The notes: generated by a model from the sequence alone, not told the origin. A stretch of 64,000 bases of DNA from Sphingobacterium sp. SGG-5 (GCF_011043525.1 NZ_JAAKGO010000005.1:62001-126000), one strand, 5' to 3'; shown: positions 1-8,704, counted from the first letter of the stretch. Made by a program: numbers and translations.

Positions 1-273
1 CCCTCCCCCTTGCTGGGCCAAATACTGTGCGCCATAACACACGGCCAGTAGTGGAAATCTGTCTTGAAAGAGGTTATAATCTATTTGAGGTGCATCTTCA
101 TGCCGTACCGAATAAGGACTTCCTGAAAAAATCACCCCTTTGACATGCTCATCTAAATCGGGGACTTTATTAAACGGGTGGATTTCACAATATACATTCA
201 GCTCCCGTACACGCCGTGCTATCAGCTGTGTATATTGCGAACCAAAATCAAGAATTATAATTTTTTCAGACAT
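1..273 (-). CDS. guaA: GMP synthase (glutamine-hydrolysing), N-terminal part
   Basis: This is the 5' end (91 codons) of a minus-strand gene that runs off the left edge. GMP synthase converts XMP to GMP with glutamine as ammonia donor, the last step of guanine nucleotide synthesis in the cytoplasm. The translation begins [18 protein letters not shown] and continues with [15 protein letters not shown], the characteristic start of the GuaA class I glutamine amidotransferase domain. The nucleophile cysteine is visible in LAVCYGAQ near residue 80, and FSGSP is the oxyanion-strand motif. The synthetase domains lie outside the window. It starts 9 nt after the stop of the upstream M16 protease gene, so the two may be cotranscribed. 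Confidence 0.95.
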   Translation of the reverse strand, partial: MSEKIIILDFGSQYTQLIARRVRELNVYCEIHPFNKVPDLDEHVKGVIFSGSPYSVRHEDAPQIDYNLFQDRFPLLAVCYGAQYLAQQGGG

Positions 274-282
274 GGCGCAAAG

Positions 283-3150
283 TTACATATTTCCTTCTTC
301 TGGAAGAAGAATAAAGGTAAACAAACGTTCGGTTTTCAAATATTTATTCGCGATTTCTTTTACATCATCAACCGTCAGTTTTTCCAGCTCCTCCCGGTAA
401 CGCAAGATATACGTCGGGTCTTCTTGATTTTGATAAGCATTGGCAATTTGCCCTAACCAAAATTGGTTTTCTCGCAACTGTACTTCAAGCTGTCGTTTTT
501 GTTCCGCAATAAATTTATCAAGATCCACTTGATCCGGCCCATTGGTCTTAATCTTATTCACTTCGTCCAACGCCGATTGGATAAGCGATTCATATTTTTC
601 CGGTCCCGTACCAAAGCCAATCATAAAGGTATATCGACCGTGTGGAAATTTACTCGTCGTCCCCCGTGCGCCGGTGCCATAGACCCCACTTTCATCTTCA
701 CGCAACCGCTCGATGAGTTTGATTGTCAATATACTTTCCAATGCGTCAAATTGTAGATTTTCTGTTTCGGAATAATCATAGTCACCGTAATAACGGAGCT
801 GAACACTAACTTTTGGTTCTTTACCTTTATAGACATGCTTCCGGAAACCCTGCTCCGGTTCTGTTATCCCCAGATCACGGGCTTCTTCCTTTCTATCCAC
901 CGTGGGCAGTGCCGCAAGGTATCCTTCCAAGTAAGGCATTATTTCCTCCTTTGTAAAGGAGCCCACAATTGTAAATGTAAAGTCTGATGCGTCGGCAAAC
1001 CGTTCTTTATAAATAGACAAAGCCCGATCCCGATCTATCGCTTTTATGGCCTCTTCTGTGGGCGGAATACGGCGGATATTATTTCCATAAAGGCTCTTGG
1101 CAACCTGTTCGCCAAACACATATTGTGGATCGGTATCTCTATTCTCCAAGGAGGATAAAATACGTGAAATGATATTATCAAATACATCGCCGTCCAACCG
1201 CGGCTCTGTAAAATATCCGTATATCATTTCAAAAGCGGTCTTTAAGCCTTCTTTATCGCTGGAGCCCGATAATCCTTCCGAACGCTCCGAGATATAAGGC
1301 GATATATTCACCTGCTTACCGGTCAAGTATTTACGAAGTTCTACCGTATTCAATTGCCCAAGACCGCTACTATTGACCAACGCTGCAGCATTAGACGCTG
1401 ACATATAATCTACATCGGAATACAGCGAAGATCCGCCCGGGCTACTGGCAGAAATCAGAATTTGATCATTTTTGAACGTCGTTGGTTTCAATAAAACTTT
1501 CACCCCATTGCTCAACACCAGTTCTTTTGTCGCAATCCCCTCAATTTCTCTACTCGTCTGTACGCTTCCTTTCACCGGTTGCTGGGACAGCAACGGTAAT
1601 TCAGAGGTTTTGTCTTCATAAGCGGTCAGCTGCTCTTGATCCACTTCCTTGAGCCAGGAATTGACCAGTGACTCCGCAGGCAGCTTTTCTTTATCTTTCT
1701 CAGGAGCCAGCACAAGGATGTCCCTGTTGTTGTCCACATAATATTTTTGCACGATAGCATTGACCTCTTCCAAAGTAAGAGTCGGTAAAAGTTGTTTCAC
1801 CAGTTGATACCGATCTTCATTACTCAACACAGGAGTATCTTTCAAAAAATGATTCAAATACCCATCCACATAACTATTGGATTTGCGTTTATCCCGTTCT
1901 ATATAAGACGTTTCATTACTTTTTTGCAAGGCAGCCACGGCACGACTAAATTCGGTTTCCGTAACACCAAATTTATGGATACGATCCAGTTCCCGAAAAA
2001 GAGCTTTAAAGCCCTGTTCAATTTCCCCCGGTTTCGCCACGAAAAAAGCGCTTAAGTTATTCAAGCCACCAAATAATGCATCAAAACGGACAGCCGATTG
2101 CAGGAAAGGAGCATCAGGCGACTGTACCAATTCAAGCAGTCGGCCATTCACAATCTGCGTAAAAACATTTTTTAATAGCGAATACCGATAATCCGCCACT
2201 GTCTTTATTTTTTCCTCGGGATATTTGATAAGGATCTGCCCAACCGTATAAGGCATTTCCGGATCAGTAACGACCAGATATTGATTTTTGTTTGTTAGGT
2301 CTATGGTAAACTCTTTCCGCTCTGCAGGTTTGGTCTTGACCCGCATATCCGAAAACAGACGTACTACTTCCCTTTCCATTTCTTTTGGGTCGACATCCCC
2401 CACAATGACGATCGCCTGCAAATCAGGACGATACCATTTATCAAAAAAGTTGCGGAGTACATTCGGATCGAAATTTGTAATGTTTTCTTCTGTTCCGATA
2501 GGAAGACGCTTAGAATACAACGATTGATTGAGTACCATCGGTAAAAATTTATCCTGCATACGTTGGTTAGCACCTCTGCCCCCACGCATTTCCTCGAGGA
2601 CGACTCCACGTTCTTTATTGATTTCTTCCGTAGTCAATAAGGCATCCTGCGCCCAGTCACGCATGACCTGCAATCCGTTCTTCAACAACTCGGGATCATC
2701 CGACGGGATAGGAAGCTGATATACGGTTTGCTCAAATCCTGTATAAGCATTCAGATCAGAACCAAATCGTACACCGGCTTTTTGCAAATAATCGACCAAC
2801 TCATTTTTGGGGAAATGTTTCAGCCCGTTGAAATTCATGTGTTCCATAAAATGGGCTAACCCCAGCTCTTCCTCTGTCTCTAAAATCGACCCGACCTTCA
2901 TGCCCAGATATAACGTCACTCGTTTCTCGGGTTCCGTATTTTTACGGATGTAGTAAGTAAACCCATTTTGCAATTTTCCTACGATGACGCTGGAATCAAA
3001 AGGCAGGGGTGTATCCCATTTTAACGTATCCTGCGTTAAAATTTCGTACCCATCGAAGAATATAGTAGCTTTGTTAAACGTCTTTGCTTCGGACCACACC
3101 AAGGTAGTAGAAAGCAAGAGCGCAATGATAAAAGGTTTTAATAGCTTCAT
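283..3150 (-). CDS. M16 family zinc metallopeptidase (pitrilysin-like, large secreted form)
   Basis: 955-residue protein with an N-terminal signal peptide (hydrophobic stretch at residues 5-20), so it acts in the periplasm or at the outer membrane. The inverted zinc site HFMEH is at 100-104 and the third ligand is probably E180 in NKERGVVLEE, 76 residues on, which is standard M16 spacing. A second, inactive M16 half follows (residues ~540-900), so this is a full-length two-repeat peptidase as often seen in Bacteroidota. ATG at 3150 gives a good signal peptide. It is divergent from the XerD gene across a 95-nt gap and lies just upstream of guaA. Natural substrates are unknown; the family cleaves peptides. 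Confidence 0.92.
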   Translation of the reverse strand: MKLLKPFIIALLLSTTLVWSEAKTFNKATIFFDGYEILTQDTLKWDTPLPFDSSVIVGKLQNGFTYYIRKNTEPEKRVTLYLGMKVGSILETEEELGLAHFMEHMNFNGLKHFPKNELVDYLQKAGVRFGSDLNAYTGFEQTVYQLPIPSDDPELLKNGLQVMRDWAQDALLTTEEINKERGVVLEEMRGGRGANQRMQDKFLPMVLNQSLYSKRLPIGTEENITNFDPNVLRNFFDKWYRPDLQAIVIVGDVDPKEMEREVVRLFSDMRVKTKPAERKEFTIDLTNKNQYLVVTDPEMPYTVGQILIKYPEEKIKTVADYRYSLLKNVFTQIVNGRLLELVQSPDAPFLQSAVRFDALFGGLNNLSAFFVAKPGEIEQGFKALFRELDRIHKFGVTETEFSRAVAALQKSNETSYIERDKRKSNSYVDGYLNHFLKDTPVLSNEDRYQLVKQLLPTLTLEEVNAIVQKYYVDNNRDILVLAPEKDKEKLPAESLVNSWLKEVDQEQLTAYEDKTSELPLLSQQPVKGSVQTSREIEGIATKELVLSNGVKVLLKPTTFKNDQILISASSPGGSSLYSDVDYMSASNAAALVNSSGLGQLNTVELRKYLTGKQVNISPYISERSEGLSGSSDKEGLKTAFEMIYGYFTEPRLDGDVFDNIISRILSSLENRDTDPQYVFGEQVAKSLYGNNIRRIPPTEEAIKAIDRDRALSIYKERFADASDFTFTIVGSFTKEEIMPYLEGYLAALPTVDRKEEARDLGITEPEQGFRKHVYKGKEPKVSVQLRYYGDYDYSETENLQFDALESILTIKLIERLREDESGVYGTGARGTTSKFPHGRYTFMIGFGTGPEKYESLIQSALDEVNKIKTNGPDQVDLDKFIAEQKRQLEVQLRENQFWLGQIANAYQNQEDPTYILRYREELEKLTVDDVKEIANKYLKTERLFTFILLPEEGNM

Positions 3151-3245
3151 ATCAATGATTTGTTTTGAAACAAAGTAATGGATTAATATTTATTTTTTAA
3201 TAAATAATTAGGATAAAAAACTATCCTTGTTCTCACGGAAATAAG

Positions 3246-4136
3246 ATGTGGCATAATTTCATCCTGGATTTTAAGCATTATTTAGAATTTGAAAGAAACC
3301 TTTCGGTTAATACCATACAGGCTTACCTGAACGATATACGCAAATTGCGGGTGTATGCCGAGGAACGATCCCTAACAACAATGGATCTGACAGCTCAGGA
3401 TATTCAGGATTTCCTGGCATGGATGAATACTTTTCATATTTCGCCCTTCACACAAGCAAGATTGCTCTCTGGTATTAAAGTATTCTTCACTTATATGCAG
3501 CTCGAGCATCAGATACCCCAAAATCCAGCCGAATTGATCGAAAGTCCACGTCTTCCACGAACCTTACCCGATGTACTTACTATAACAGAAATTGACGAAT
3601 TGATTCAAGCTATAGATCTTTCATCTCCCGAAGGGATGCGAAATAAAGCGATATTGGAAGTGTTGTACAGCTGTGGCCTACGTGTTTCAGAACTGACACA
3701 TCTCAAGCTATCCAATCTATTCCTCGAAATAGAATTTATTAAGGTAGAAGGAAAAGGCAGCAAGGAGCGCCTCATACCTATAGGTGGCCAAGCAGCCAAA
3801 TACCTCAATATATATATAAACGAAGTACGAGTGCATCAACCTGTCAAAACCGGTCATGAAGACATTGTCTTTCTGAACAGACGGGGAGCCGCGCTATCCA
3901 GAGTTATGATCTTTATTATTGTTAAAGATCTTGCTGCTAAAATTGGACTCCAAAAGAAGATCAGTCCACATACGTTTAGGCACAGCTTTGCTTCACACCT
4001 CGTCGAAGGAGGAGCTGATCTCCGTGCCGTACAAGATATGCTCGGTCATGAAAGTATTACCACCACCGAAATCTACACGCATGTCGACAATGATTATCTC
4101 CACTCCGTCATTACCCAATATCATCCTCGATCTTAG
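3246..4136 (+). CDS. xerD: Tyrosine recombinase XerD/XerC-type
   Basis: 296-residue site-specific recombinase, the usual length of XerC/XerD, which resolve chromosome dimers at dif at the septum. The SAM-like N-terminal core-binding domain spans residues 1-90 and the catalytic domain 105-296. The full catalytic set is visible: R146 (SCGLRVSEL), K170 (EGKGSKER), H242 and R245 (HTFRHSF), H268 (LGH) and nucleophile Y277 (EIYTH). Spacing matches E. coli XerD with an offset of two. It is not associated with any island in this window, and gene length and context favour the housekeeping enzyme over a phage integrase. Whether it is XerC or XerD cannot be settled by eye; Bacteroidota copies are usually named XerD. 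Confidence 0.9.
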   Translation: MWHNFILDFKHYLEFERNLSVNTIQAYLNDIRKLRVYAEERSLTTMDLTAQDIQDFLAWMNTFHISPFTQARLLSGIKVFFTYMQLEHQIPQNPAELIESPRLPRTLPDVLTITEIDELIQAIDLSSPEGMRNKAILEVLYSCGLRVSELTHLKLSNLFLEIEFIKVEGKGSKERLIPIGGQAAKYLNIYINEVRVHQPVKTGHEDIVFLNRRGAALSRVMIFIIVKDLAAKIGLQKKISPHTFRHSFASHLVEGGADLRAVQDMLGHESITTTEIYTHVDNDYLHSVITQYHPRS

Positions 4137-4167
4137 AGCCCGTTTAGAAATTTTAACGAAATATTTA

Positions 4168-4199
4168 TTTGCTACTTTGTTGCATTTACAATATCTTTG
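4168..4199 (+). promoter_or_regulatory. Promoter of the His-rich/TonB receptor operon
   Basis: A Bacteroidota-type promoter: TTTG at 4168-4171, 20 nt, then TATCTTTG at 4192-4199, a perfect TAnnTTTG -7 element. The expected transcription start falls at or just before the ATG at 4205, so the mRNA would be leaderless or nearly so. Confidence 0.6.
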
Positions 4200-4203
4200 C
4201 AAC
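4171..4203 (+). promoter_or_regulatory. Operator-like inverted repeats (candidate Fur/Zur-family site)
   Basis: Two overlapping dyads cover the promoter spacer and -7 box. The first is GTTGCA (4179-4184) with TGCAAC (4198-4203), 13 nt apart and perfect. The second is gctac-ttt-GTTGC (4171-4183), which is GCAAC-TTT-GTTGC with one mismatch. Covering the -7 element fits repression. The downstream genes are His-rich and receptor-like, so a metal-responsive Fur-family repressor such as Zur is the natural guess, but that is inference. Confidence 0.45.
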
Positions 4204-4204
4204 G

Positions 4205-4522
4205 ATGAAAGTAGTACAAAGGATTTTGCTCCTATTGTTATCTTGTCTTTACCTCTGGGTGAGTGGAGCAATTGTGTGGCACGACCATAGTCATCCTGAA
4301 GATTGTACTACGCGTCACACACACGATCATGCACCGGACGAAGACAGTTGTTCGATTTGTTTTTTCATCCATTCCGGTTCGGCAATTCTAACCACACCTT
4401 TTGTCAAACTGAGCATTTTTGAAAAGCCATTTGGCATCGCCAAGAACGATCGGATAGTCATTCAATATGAAAGTCTGGCCATTCGACTATGTTCCAACAA
4501 AGACCCTCCTCTATTGGCCTGA
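4205..4522 (+). CDS. Small secreted His/Cys-rich protein, likely metal-binding
   Basis: 105-residue protein with one hydrophobic N-terminal segment (residues 5-24), then a histidine-rich stretch (HDHSHPED, RHTHDHAPDED) followed by CSICFF. I start it at ATG 4205, which follows the -7 element and gives a clean signal/anchor segment; a longer frame from 4169 would begin inside the promoter. The arrangement resembles DUF2946-type small membrane proteins found beside metal-related TonB receptors. It probably binds zinc or copper in the periplasm and passes it to, or reports on, the receptor encoded 36 nt downstream. Function is inferred from composition and context only. Confidence 0.7.
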   Translation: MKVVQRILLLLLSCLYLWVSGAIVWHDHSHPEDCTTRHTHDHAPDEDSCSICFFIHSGSAILTTPFVKLSIFEKPFGIAKNDRIVIQYESLAIRLCSNKDPPLLA

Positions 4523-4558
4523 CATCGAACTCCATTAGGTCACTCATTTTGATATTAC

Positions 4559-6634
4559 ATGAAGAAATTTGGAATATTCCTATATTTCTTTCTATTGTCA
4601 TTTTTGTCATTTGGACAAGAGGACATAGAAGGCTATATAGGGCGATACATCGACAGTGTAGAGGTTATCGGCAATAGCGATACCCGGCATACGCTGAGCT
4701 CACATCTTTTGTCTAAGGAACGAAGAGCAGCGAGCTATGGAAAAAATCTGGCAGAAGTACTGACAGACATTGCCGGAGTCAATATATTAAGAACGGGAAG
4801 CAACATCGCCAAACCCGTACTCAATGGACTTTACGGTTCGCGTTTACTGATTGTTAACAATGGTGTGCGGCACGAAAGTCAGCAGTGGGGGCTTGATCAT
4901 GCGCCCGAAATAGACCCTTTCAGTGCTCAGTCCATTACAGTCATCAAAAATGCAGATGCCGTACGGTATGGACCAGATGCTTTGGCCGGTGTGATTGTTC
5001 TAGTACCAGATACAGCCGACAGCGACCGAATCTTCTCTGGGAGGATCAACAGTATATTCCAGTCCAACGGAAAAGCGTACACGCTCCATACGGGGGCAAA
5101 AGGGACATACAAAGGGTTTTCGTATCATGTAGATATCTCAGGTACAAAAAGTGGAAATGCAAAAACGGCAGACTACTATCTGGGTAATACAGGTGTAAAT
5201 GAGCTCAATTACAGTATGAGGTTACGCTATCGGCATCACGCTCATACTTTTGCCATAAGCCATAGCCGTTTTGCAACCGAACTGGGGGTATTTATCGGTG
5301 CACATATTGGCTCGAAAACGGATATCCTTGCACGAATAGCACACGGCAGGCCCTATGACGATTATGCTTTTTCGTACCTTATCGATGCGCCCAAACAAAA
5401 GGTTCTTCACGAGACGAGTATACTGAACTGGCAATATCAGTTATCCGACCGCCAAAAAGTGGAGGCCACCTATAGTTTGCAACGCAATCATAGAAAGGAG
5501 TTCGATCTACGACGGGTTCAGAGCGACGATACACCCATGGCTGACATGGTATTGACGACACAAAATATGGAGATTCTCTATCAGATAGCGCAAACAAAGT
5601 TGGGTATATCGGGGACACTGCAAGTGAACAACAATGTCCCCGGAACAGGTACAACGCCCATTATTCCAAATTTCGACAACCATACCTTTGGTGCATTTGC
5701 TACGCACAAATTAAGTTGGCACAACAATGTAACGGAACTGGGTTTGCGCTACGATTACAAATATTTTGATGTAGCCGGATATCGGTACAATTATCGAGAG
5801 CCCAATAGTGACGGTTCGCTCAATCAATATCTTTTACAGGATCAAAAACATTTTAACAACCTGTCGGGAATGATTGGCAATACGCTGAAAATCACAAAAA
5901 ATTGGTATTGGAAAAGCAATATCGGTCTGGCGTGGAGGGCTCCGTCGGCCAACGAACTTTACAGCGATGGTATACATCACGGTACAGGAACATACGAAGT
6001 GGGCAATCCAAACATGAAAAGTGAAAAAGGGATAAAATGGGTTAACACTATTCATTTTGCCCGGGAACGTATTGAAGCTAACGCTGATCTATTCGCGCAA
6101 AGGATTTTTGATTATATCTATGCACAACCCCATCCGGATTCGGTGCGTCAGACCATACGAGGAACCTTCCCGCTGTTTCAATATGTACAGCAGGATGCCC
6201 TACTCTATGGGTATGACATACATATTTCGGCAAACTTAGCTAATCGATGGGTATATACAGCGGGTGTCTCATCTGTCATCGGAATCAATTCTACAGAAGA
6301 CACCTATCTGCCTTTTATACCCTCAGACCGAATAAATCAAGGCATCGCTTATCGTTGGGGCGAGGGTACTTATATAAAACTGGATCACGCCTACGTCGCT
6401 CGGCAAAAACACTACGAAGACGGTTCGGATTATGCGGCCCCACCACCGGCTTACCAGCTGTGGGGCGCTACCGCATCCTATTCCTTTGCTGTCCATGACA
6501 GACAGCAGCTCCATATTTTGGTGGATGCCGACAATCTATTCAACGCAGCTTATAAGGACTATATGGATAGATTCAGGTATTACGCGCATGCGCGCGGGCG
6601 CAATATTTCAATAAAATTAAATTACACTTTTTAA
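4559..6634 (+). CDS. TonB-dependent outer-membrane receptor, probable metal (zinc/copper) uptake
   Basis: 691-residue receptor: signal peptide (1-20), plug domain (~45-150) and a C-terminal beta-barrel ending in aromatic F (KLNYTF), as required for BAM insertion. There is no carboxypeptidase-like or STN domain at the N-terminus, so it is not a SusC. The plug carries KPVLNGLYGSRLLIVNNGVR and DHAPEIDP, a signature I associate with metal/metallophore receptors of the ZnuD-like group in Bacteroidota. It sits between two His-rich secreted proteins in one operon (gaps 36 and 10 nt), which supports zinc or copper import. The exact substrate is not proven by sequence. Confidence 0.85.
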   Translation: MKKFGIFLYFFLLSFLSFGQEDIEGYIGRYIDSVEVIGNSDTRHTLSSHLLSKERRAASYGKNLAEVLTDIAGVNILRTGSNIAKPVLNGLYGSRLLIVNNGVRHESQQWGLDHAPEIDPFSAQSITVIKNADAVRYGPDALAGVIVLVPDTADSDRIFSGRINSIFQSNGKAYTLHTGAKGTYKGFSYHVDISGTKSGNAKTADYYLGNTGVNELNYSMRLRYRHHAHTFAISHSRFATELGVFIGAHIGSKTDILARIAHGRPYDDYAFSYLIDAPKQKVLHETSILNWQYQLSDRQKVEATYSLQRNHRKEFDLRRVQSDDTPMADMVLTTQNMEILYQIAQTKLGISGTLQVNNNVPGTGTTPIIPNFDNHTFGAFATHKLSWHNNVTELGLRYDYKYFDVAGYRYNYREPNSDGSLNQYLLQDQKHFNNLSGMIGNTLKITKNWYWKSNIGLAWRAPSANELYSDGIHHGTGTYEVGNPNMKSEKGIKWVNTIHFARERIEANADLFAQRIFDYIYAQPHPDSVRQTIRGTFPLFQYVQQDALLYGYDIHISANLANRWVYTAGVSSVIGINSTEDTYLPFIPSDRINQGIAYRWGEGTYIKLDHAYVARQKHYEDGSDYAAPPPAYQLWGATASYSFAVHDRQQLHILVDADNLFNAAYKDYMDRFRYYAHARGRNISIKLNYTF

Positions 6635-6644
6635 GAAAAACAAC

Positions 6645-7277
6645 ATGAAGAATATATTAAACTACTTAACAATCATCTTGGTACTAACTTTTGCATCATG
6701 TACAAAAGACGATCCAACGCCCGAACAAGATCAGGAAGAAGTCGGTACAGCAACATTGACCTTTACCGAAGTCGAAAGAGAATTACATGAAGATCATTAC
6801 CATTATAATGATATTGCTGATGCCGAAGTTGAAGAAGTCAAATTTAAGCCGACAGATGGACAACTATTGCCTCCGGTTGGTGCACATATACACTTGGAAC
6901 ATGGCAAAACTTACAAACTTGAATTGAAGGCGACCGATTTTGCCGGCAGGGAAACCCAAAGTACCTTTGTTAGCCGCGCAGATATCCATCAGGCGTTTAT
7001 CCTCGGCGCACCGGCCGACGCACTGGAATATGTCTATGCCGATAGAGACGCAGATGATAAAAAAGTCAATGTAGGCGTAACGGGATATCTTACGGTAATC
7101 GAGACTTCAGATTCGTTTGTTCTGCAATATGTCATGCGTCACCTTAACCCAGGTGTAAAAGAAAACGTCACAGCGGCGGATTGGAATAATAAAGATTACA
7201 CGAAATTCACAGGGGCCAATGATCTGGACCTTAAAGTCGAGCTCCATCTGGTCGAAGAAGGTGACCATGGGCATTAA
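6645..7277 (+). CDS. His-rich lipoprotein of the metal-uptake operon
   Basis: 210-residue lipoprotein with a lipobox at residues 16-19 (FASC). It has two histidine clusters, HEDHYHYND near residues 48-56 and HIHLEHGKTY near 81-90, and ends in EEGDHGH. It begins 10 nt after the receptor stop, so it is translated from the same transcript. I infer a surface or periplasmic metal-capturing partner of the receptor; zinc-related TonB operons in this phylum often carry such a protein. I recognise no catalytic domain. Confidence 0.75.
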   Translation: MKNILNYLTIILVLTFASCTKDDPTPEQDQEEVGTATLTFTEVERELHEDHYHYNDIADAEVEEVKFKPTDGQLLPPVGAHIHLEHGKTYKLELKATDFAGRETQSTFVSRADIHQAFILGAPADALEYVYADRDADDKKVNVGVTGYLTVIETSDSFVLQYVMRHLNPGVKENVTAADWNNKDYTKFTGANDLDLKVELHLVEEGDHGH

Positions 7278-7298
7278 AATAATACTTTAAAAAAGTAG

Positions 7299-7328
7299 TT
7301 TGAGTTTCGCTGAAAAGTTCTATTTTTG
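7299..7328 (+). promoter_or_regulatory. Promoter of tRNA-Arg
   Basis: TTTG at 7299-7302 and TATTTTTG at 7321-7328 with an 18-nt spacer match the Bacteroidota primary-sigma consensus. The -7 box ends 7 nt before the mature tRNA 5' end. Confidence 0.65.
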
Positions 7329-7335
7329 CGAAACT

Positions 7336-7407
7336 GTTCCCGTAGTTCAATGGATAGAATTTCAGATTCCGGTTCTGAAGATAGGGGTTCGAATCCCTTC
7401 GGGAACA
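7336..7407 (+). tRNA. tRNA-Arg (anticodon CCG)
   Basis: A cloverleaf is readable: acceptor stem GTTCCCG (7336-7342) pairs with CGGGAAC (7400-7406), with discriminator A at 7407. The anticodon arm TCAGA-TTCCGGT-TCTGA has CCG at positions 34-36, reading codon CGG. The T arm is GGGG-TTCGAAT-CCC(T). CCA is not fully encoded (the next bases are CA), so it must be added after transcription. Confidence 0.95.
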
Positions 7408-7409
7408 CA
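7392..7409 (+). repeat. tRNA 3'-end direct repeat, copy 1 (within the tRNA)
   Basis: AATCCCTTCGGGAACACA (18 nt) covers the T-arm/acceptor 3' half of tRNA-Arg and recurs exactly at 7525-7542. A second pair of matching segments, TTTAAAGGGAnGAGAAC at 7439 and 7574, lies at almost the same offset (133 and 135 nt), so the whole downstream block looks like an imperfect tandem duplication. Confidence 0.8.
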
Positions 7410-7410
7410 G

Positions 7411-7434
7411 AAAGCACCTCTAAAAGGTGCTTTT
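7411..7434 (+). terminator. Intrinsic terminator after tRNA-Arg
   Basis: Stem AAAGCACCT / AGGTGCTTT around a 5-nt loop, ending in a short T run, begins 4 nt after the tRNA. Confidence 0.7.
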
Positions 7435-7477
7435 GTGGTTTAAAGGGAGGAGAACGAAACGCAGGCTGGGGTTCGAT

Positions 7478-7535
7478 CCGAAGGAGGCTCAGGACACAAG
7501 TGCGGGGGTACGCACGGCTGAGCCAATCCCTTCGG
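7478..7535 (+). other. Long interrupted hairpin downstream of tRNA-Arg
   Basis: Three nested stems: CCGAAGG (7478-7484) with CCTTCGG (7529-7535), GGCTCAG (7486-7492) with CTGAGCC (7518-7524), and GTGCG (7500-7504) with CGCAC (7511-7515). That is 19 base pairs in 58 nt. It falls inside the duplicated block, and its outer 3' strand is the copied tRNA end. It could be an RNA fold or a DNA cruciform. Function unknown. Confidence 0.65.
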
Positions 7536-7542
7536 GAACACA
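7525..7542 (+). repeat. tRNA 3'-end direct repeat, copy 2
   Basis: An exact 18-nt copy of the tRNA-Arg 3' end, 133 nt downstream. It is not part of a complete second tRNA: the preceding 80 nt show only a T-arm-like GGGGTTCGATCC and no anticodon arm. It could be an attachment-site scar or a duplication. Confidence 0.8.
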
Positions 7543-7570
7543 AAAAGAGGCTGTCTAAACGTCTCTTTTT
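7542..7570 (+). terminator. Second intrinsic terminator in the tRNA-Arg duplication
   Basis: AAAAAGAGGC (7542-7551) pairs with GTCTCTTTTT (7561-7570) with one G-T pair and ends in five T. It occupies the same place relative to the copied tRNA end as the first terminator does to the tRNA. Together with the tRNA, its promoter and the hairpin, this accounts for the 340-nt stretch 7278-7617 without a protein gene. Confidence 0.65.
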
Positions 7571-7617
7571 CTATTTAAAGGGATGAGAACCGAAAAAATA
7601 CGTAAATTCGCCCTTGT

Positions 7618-8616
7618 ATGGAAACTGTCGTTAGTGGTATAAGAAGTACCGGAAAATTACATTTAGGAAATTACTATGGAGCGTTGAGCAATTTTGTCAA
7701 AATGCAAAATGAATACAACTGCTTCTTTTTCATAGCTGATCTTCACTCGTTGACTACCCACCCTGCGCCGCAGGATCTCCAATCTACCGTACGGAATGTC
7801 GTTGTAGAATACCTTGCTGCGGGAATAGACCCTGAAAAATCAACAATCTATATCCAATCAGACGTACCTGAAGTAGCCGAGCTCTACCTCTACATGAATA
7901 TGAATGCTTATTTGGGCGAACTCGAACGGTCGACATCATTCAAAGATAAAGTACGTGCAAATCCAAACAATGTCAATGCAGGTCTCCTAACCTATCCGGT
8001 GTTAATGGCTTCTGACATCTTACTTCACCACGGTACCCGGGTACCCGTAGGCAAAGATCAAGAACAGCATCTGGAAATGACACGAACCTTCGGTAACCGG
8101 TTCAATCACTTGTACCAAGTGGAGTATTTTAAAGAAGCGTTCGCCTTTACCTATTCGGATAAACTCGTAAAGGTTCCGGGGCTTACCGGACAAGGCAAAA
8201 TGGGTAAGTCAAATGGGGAAGCCGATTGCATCTATCTATCGGACGCTCCCGAAGTCATACGCAAAAAAATCATGCGTGCTGTAACCGATTCGGGCCCTAC
8301 CACGCCTCATCAAGCCAAACCTGAAGCTATACAAAATCTATTTGACTTGATGAAAGTCGTGTCGACACCAGATACATTAGCCCATTTTGAAGAGCGTTAT
8401 AACGCCTGTGAAATACGTTACGGCGATTTTAAAAAGCAATTGGCTGAAGATATGGTACGGGCTACTGAGCCGGTACGTACACGAATTGACGACATAGCGA
8501 AGGACGAGGCTTATATTCAGAAAGTAGTACGCATGGGGGCAGAAAAAGCACAAGTCAGTGCGCGGAAAACGATTCAGGAAGTCAGAGAAATCATTGGGCT
8601 AAAAAAGCTGTATTAA
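7618..8616 (+). CDS. trpS: Tryptophan--tRNA ligase
   Basis: 332-residue class I aminoacyl-tRNA synthetase that charges tRNA-Trp, of normal bacterial TrpS length. The HIGH-type motif is HLGN at 15-18 after SGIRSTGK, and the KMSKS-type motif is KMGKS at 194-198. VPVGKDQEQHLEMTR (143-155) is the TrpS-specific helix near the active site. ATG 7618 lies 7 nt after TAAATTCG (7603-7610), a one-mismatch -7 element, so the leader is very short. Cytoplasmic, essential, monocistronic or cotranscribed with the kinase 88 nt downstream. Confidence 0.96.
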   Translation: METVVSGIRSTGKLHLGNYYGALSNFVKMQNEYNCFFFIADLHSLTTHPAPQDLQSTVRNVVVEYLAAGIDPEKSTIYIQSDVPEVAELYLYMNMNAYLGELERSTSFKDKVRANPNNVNAGLLTYPVLMASDILLHHGTRVPVGKDQEQHLEMTRTFGNRFNHLYQVEYFKEAFAFTYSDKLVKVPGLTGQGKMGKSNGEADCIYLSDAPEVIRKKIMRAVTDSGPTTPHQAKPEAIQNLFDLMKVVSTPDTLAHFEERYNACEIRYGDFKKQLAEDMVRATEPVRTRIDDIAKDEAYIQKVVRMGAEKAQVSARKTIQEVREIIGLKKLY

Positions 8617-8704
8617 AGAACAAGATAATGTCGACATATAATAATTGACAAACAAAACGAAGTATAGTAGAGTCTTTTTTAATTTTTAATTTTTAATTTA
8701 GAAG

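Noticed and set aside
3246..4136. Tyrosine recombinase as integrase of a mobile island
   Set aside because: Length and residues match housekeeping Xer proteins, and no att repeats or cargo genes surround it.
7274..7586. Two overlapping open frames (86-89 codons) on both strands across the tRNA-Arg region
   Set aside because: They are translations of the tRNA, its terminators and the duplicated hairpin, with no start context or protein-like sequence.
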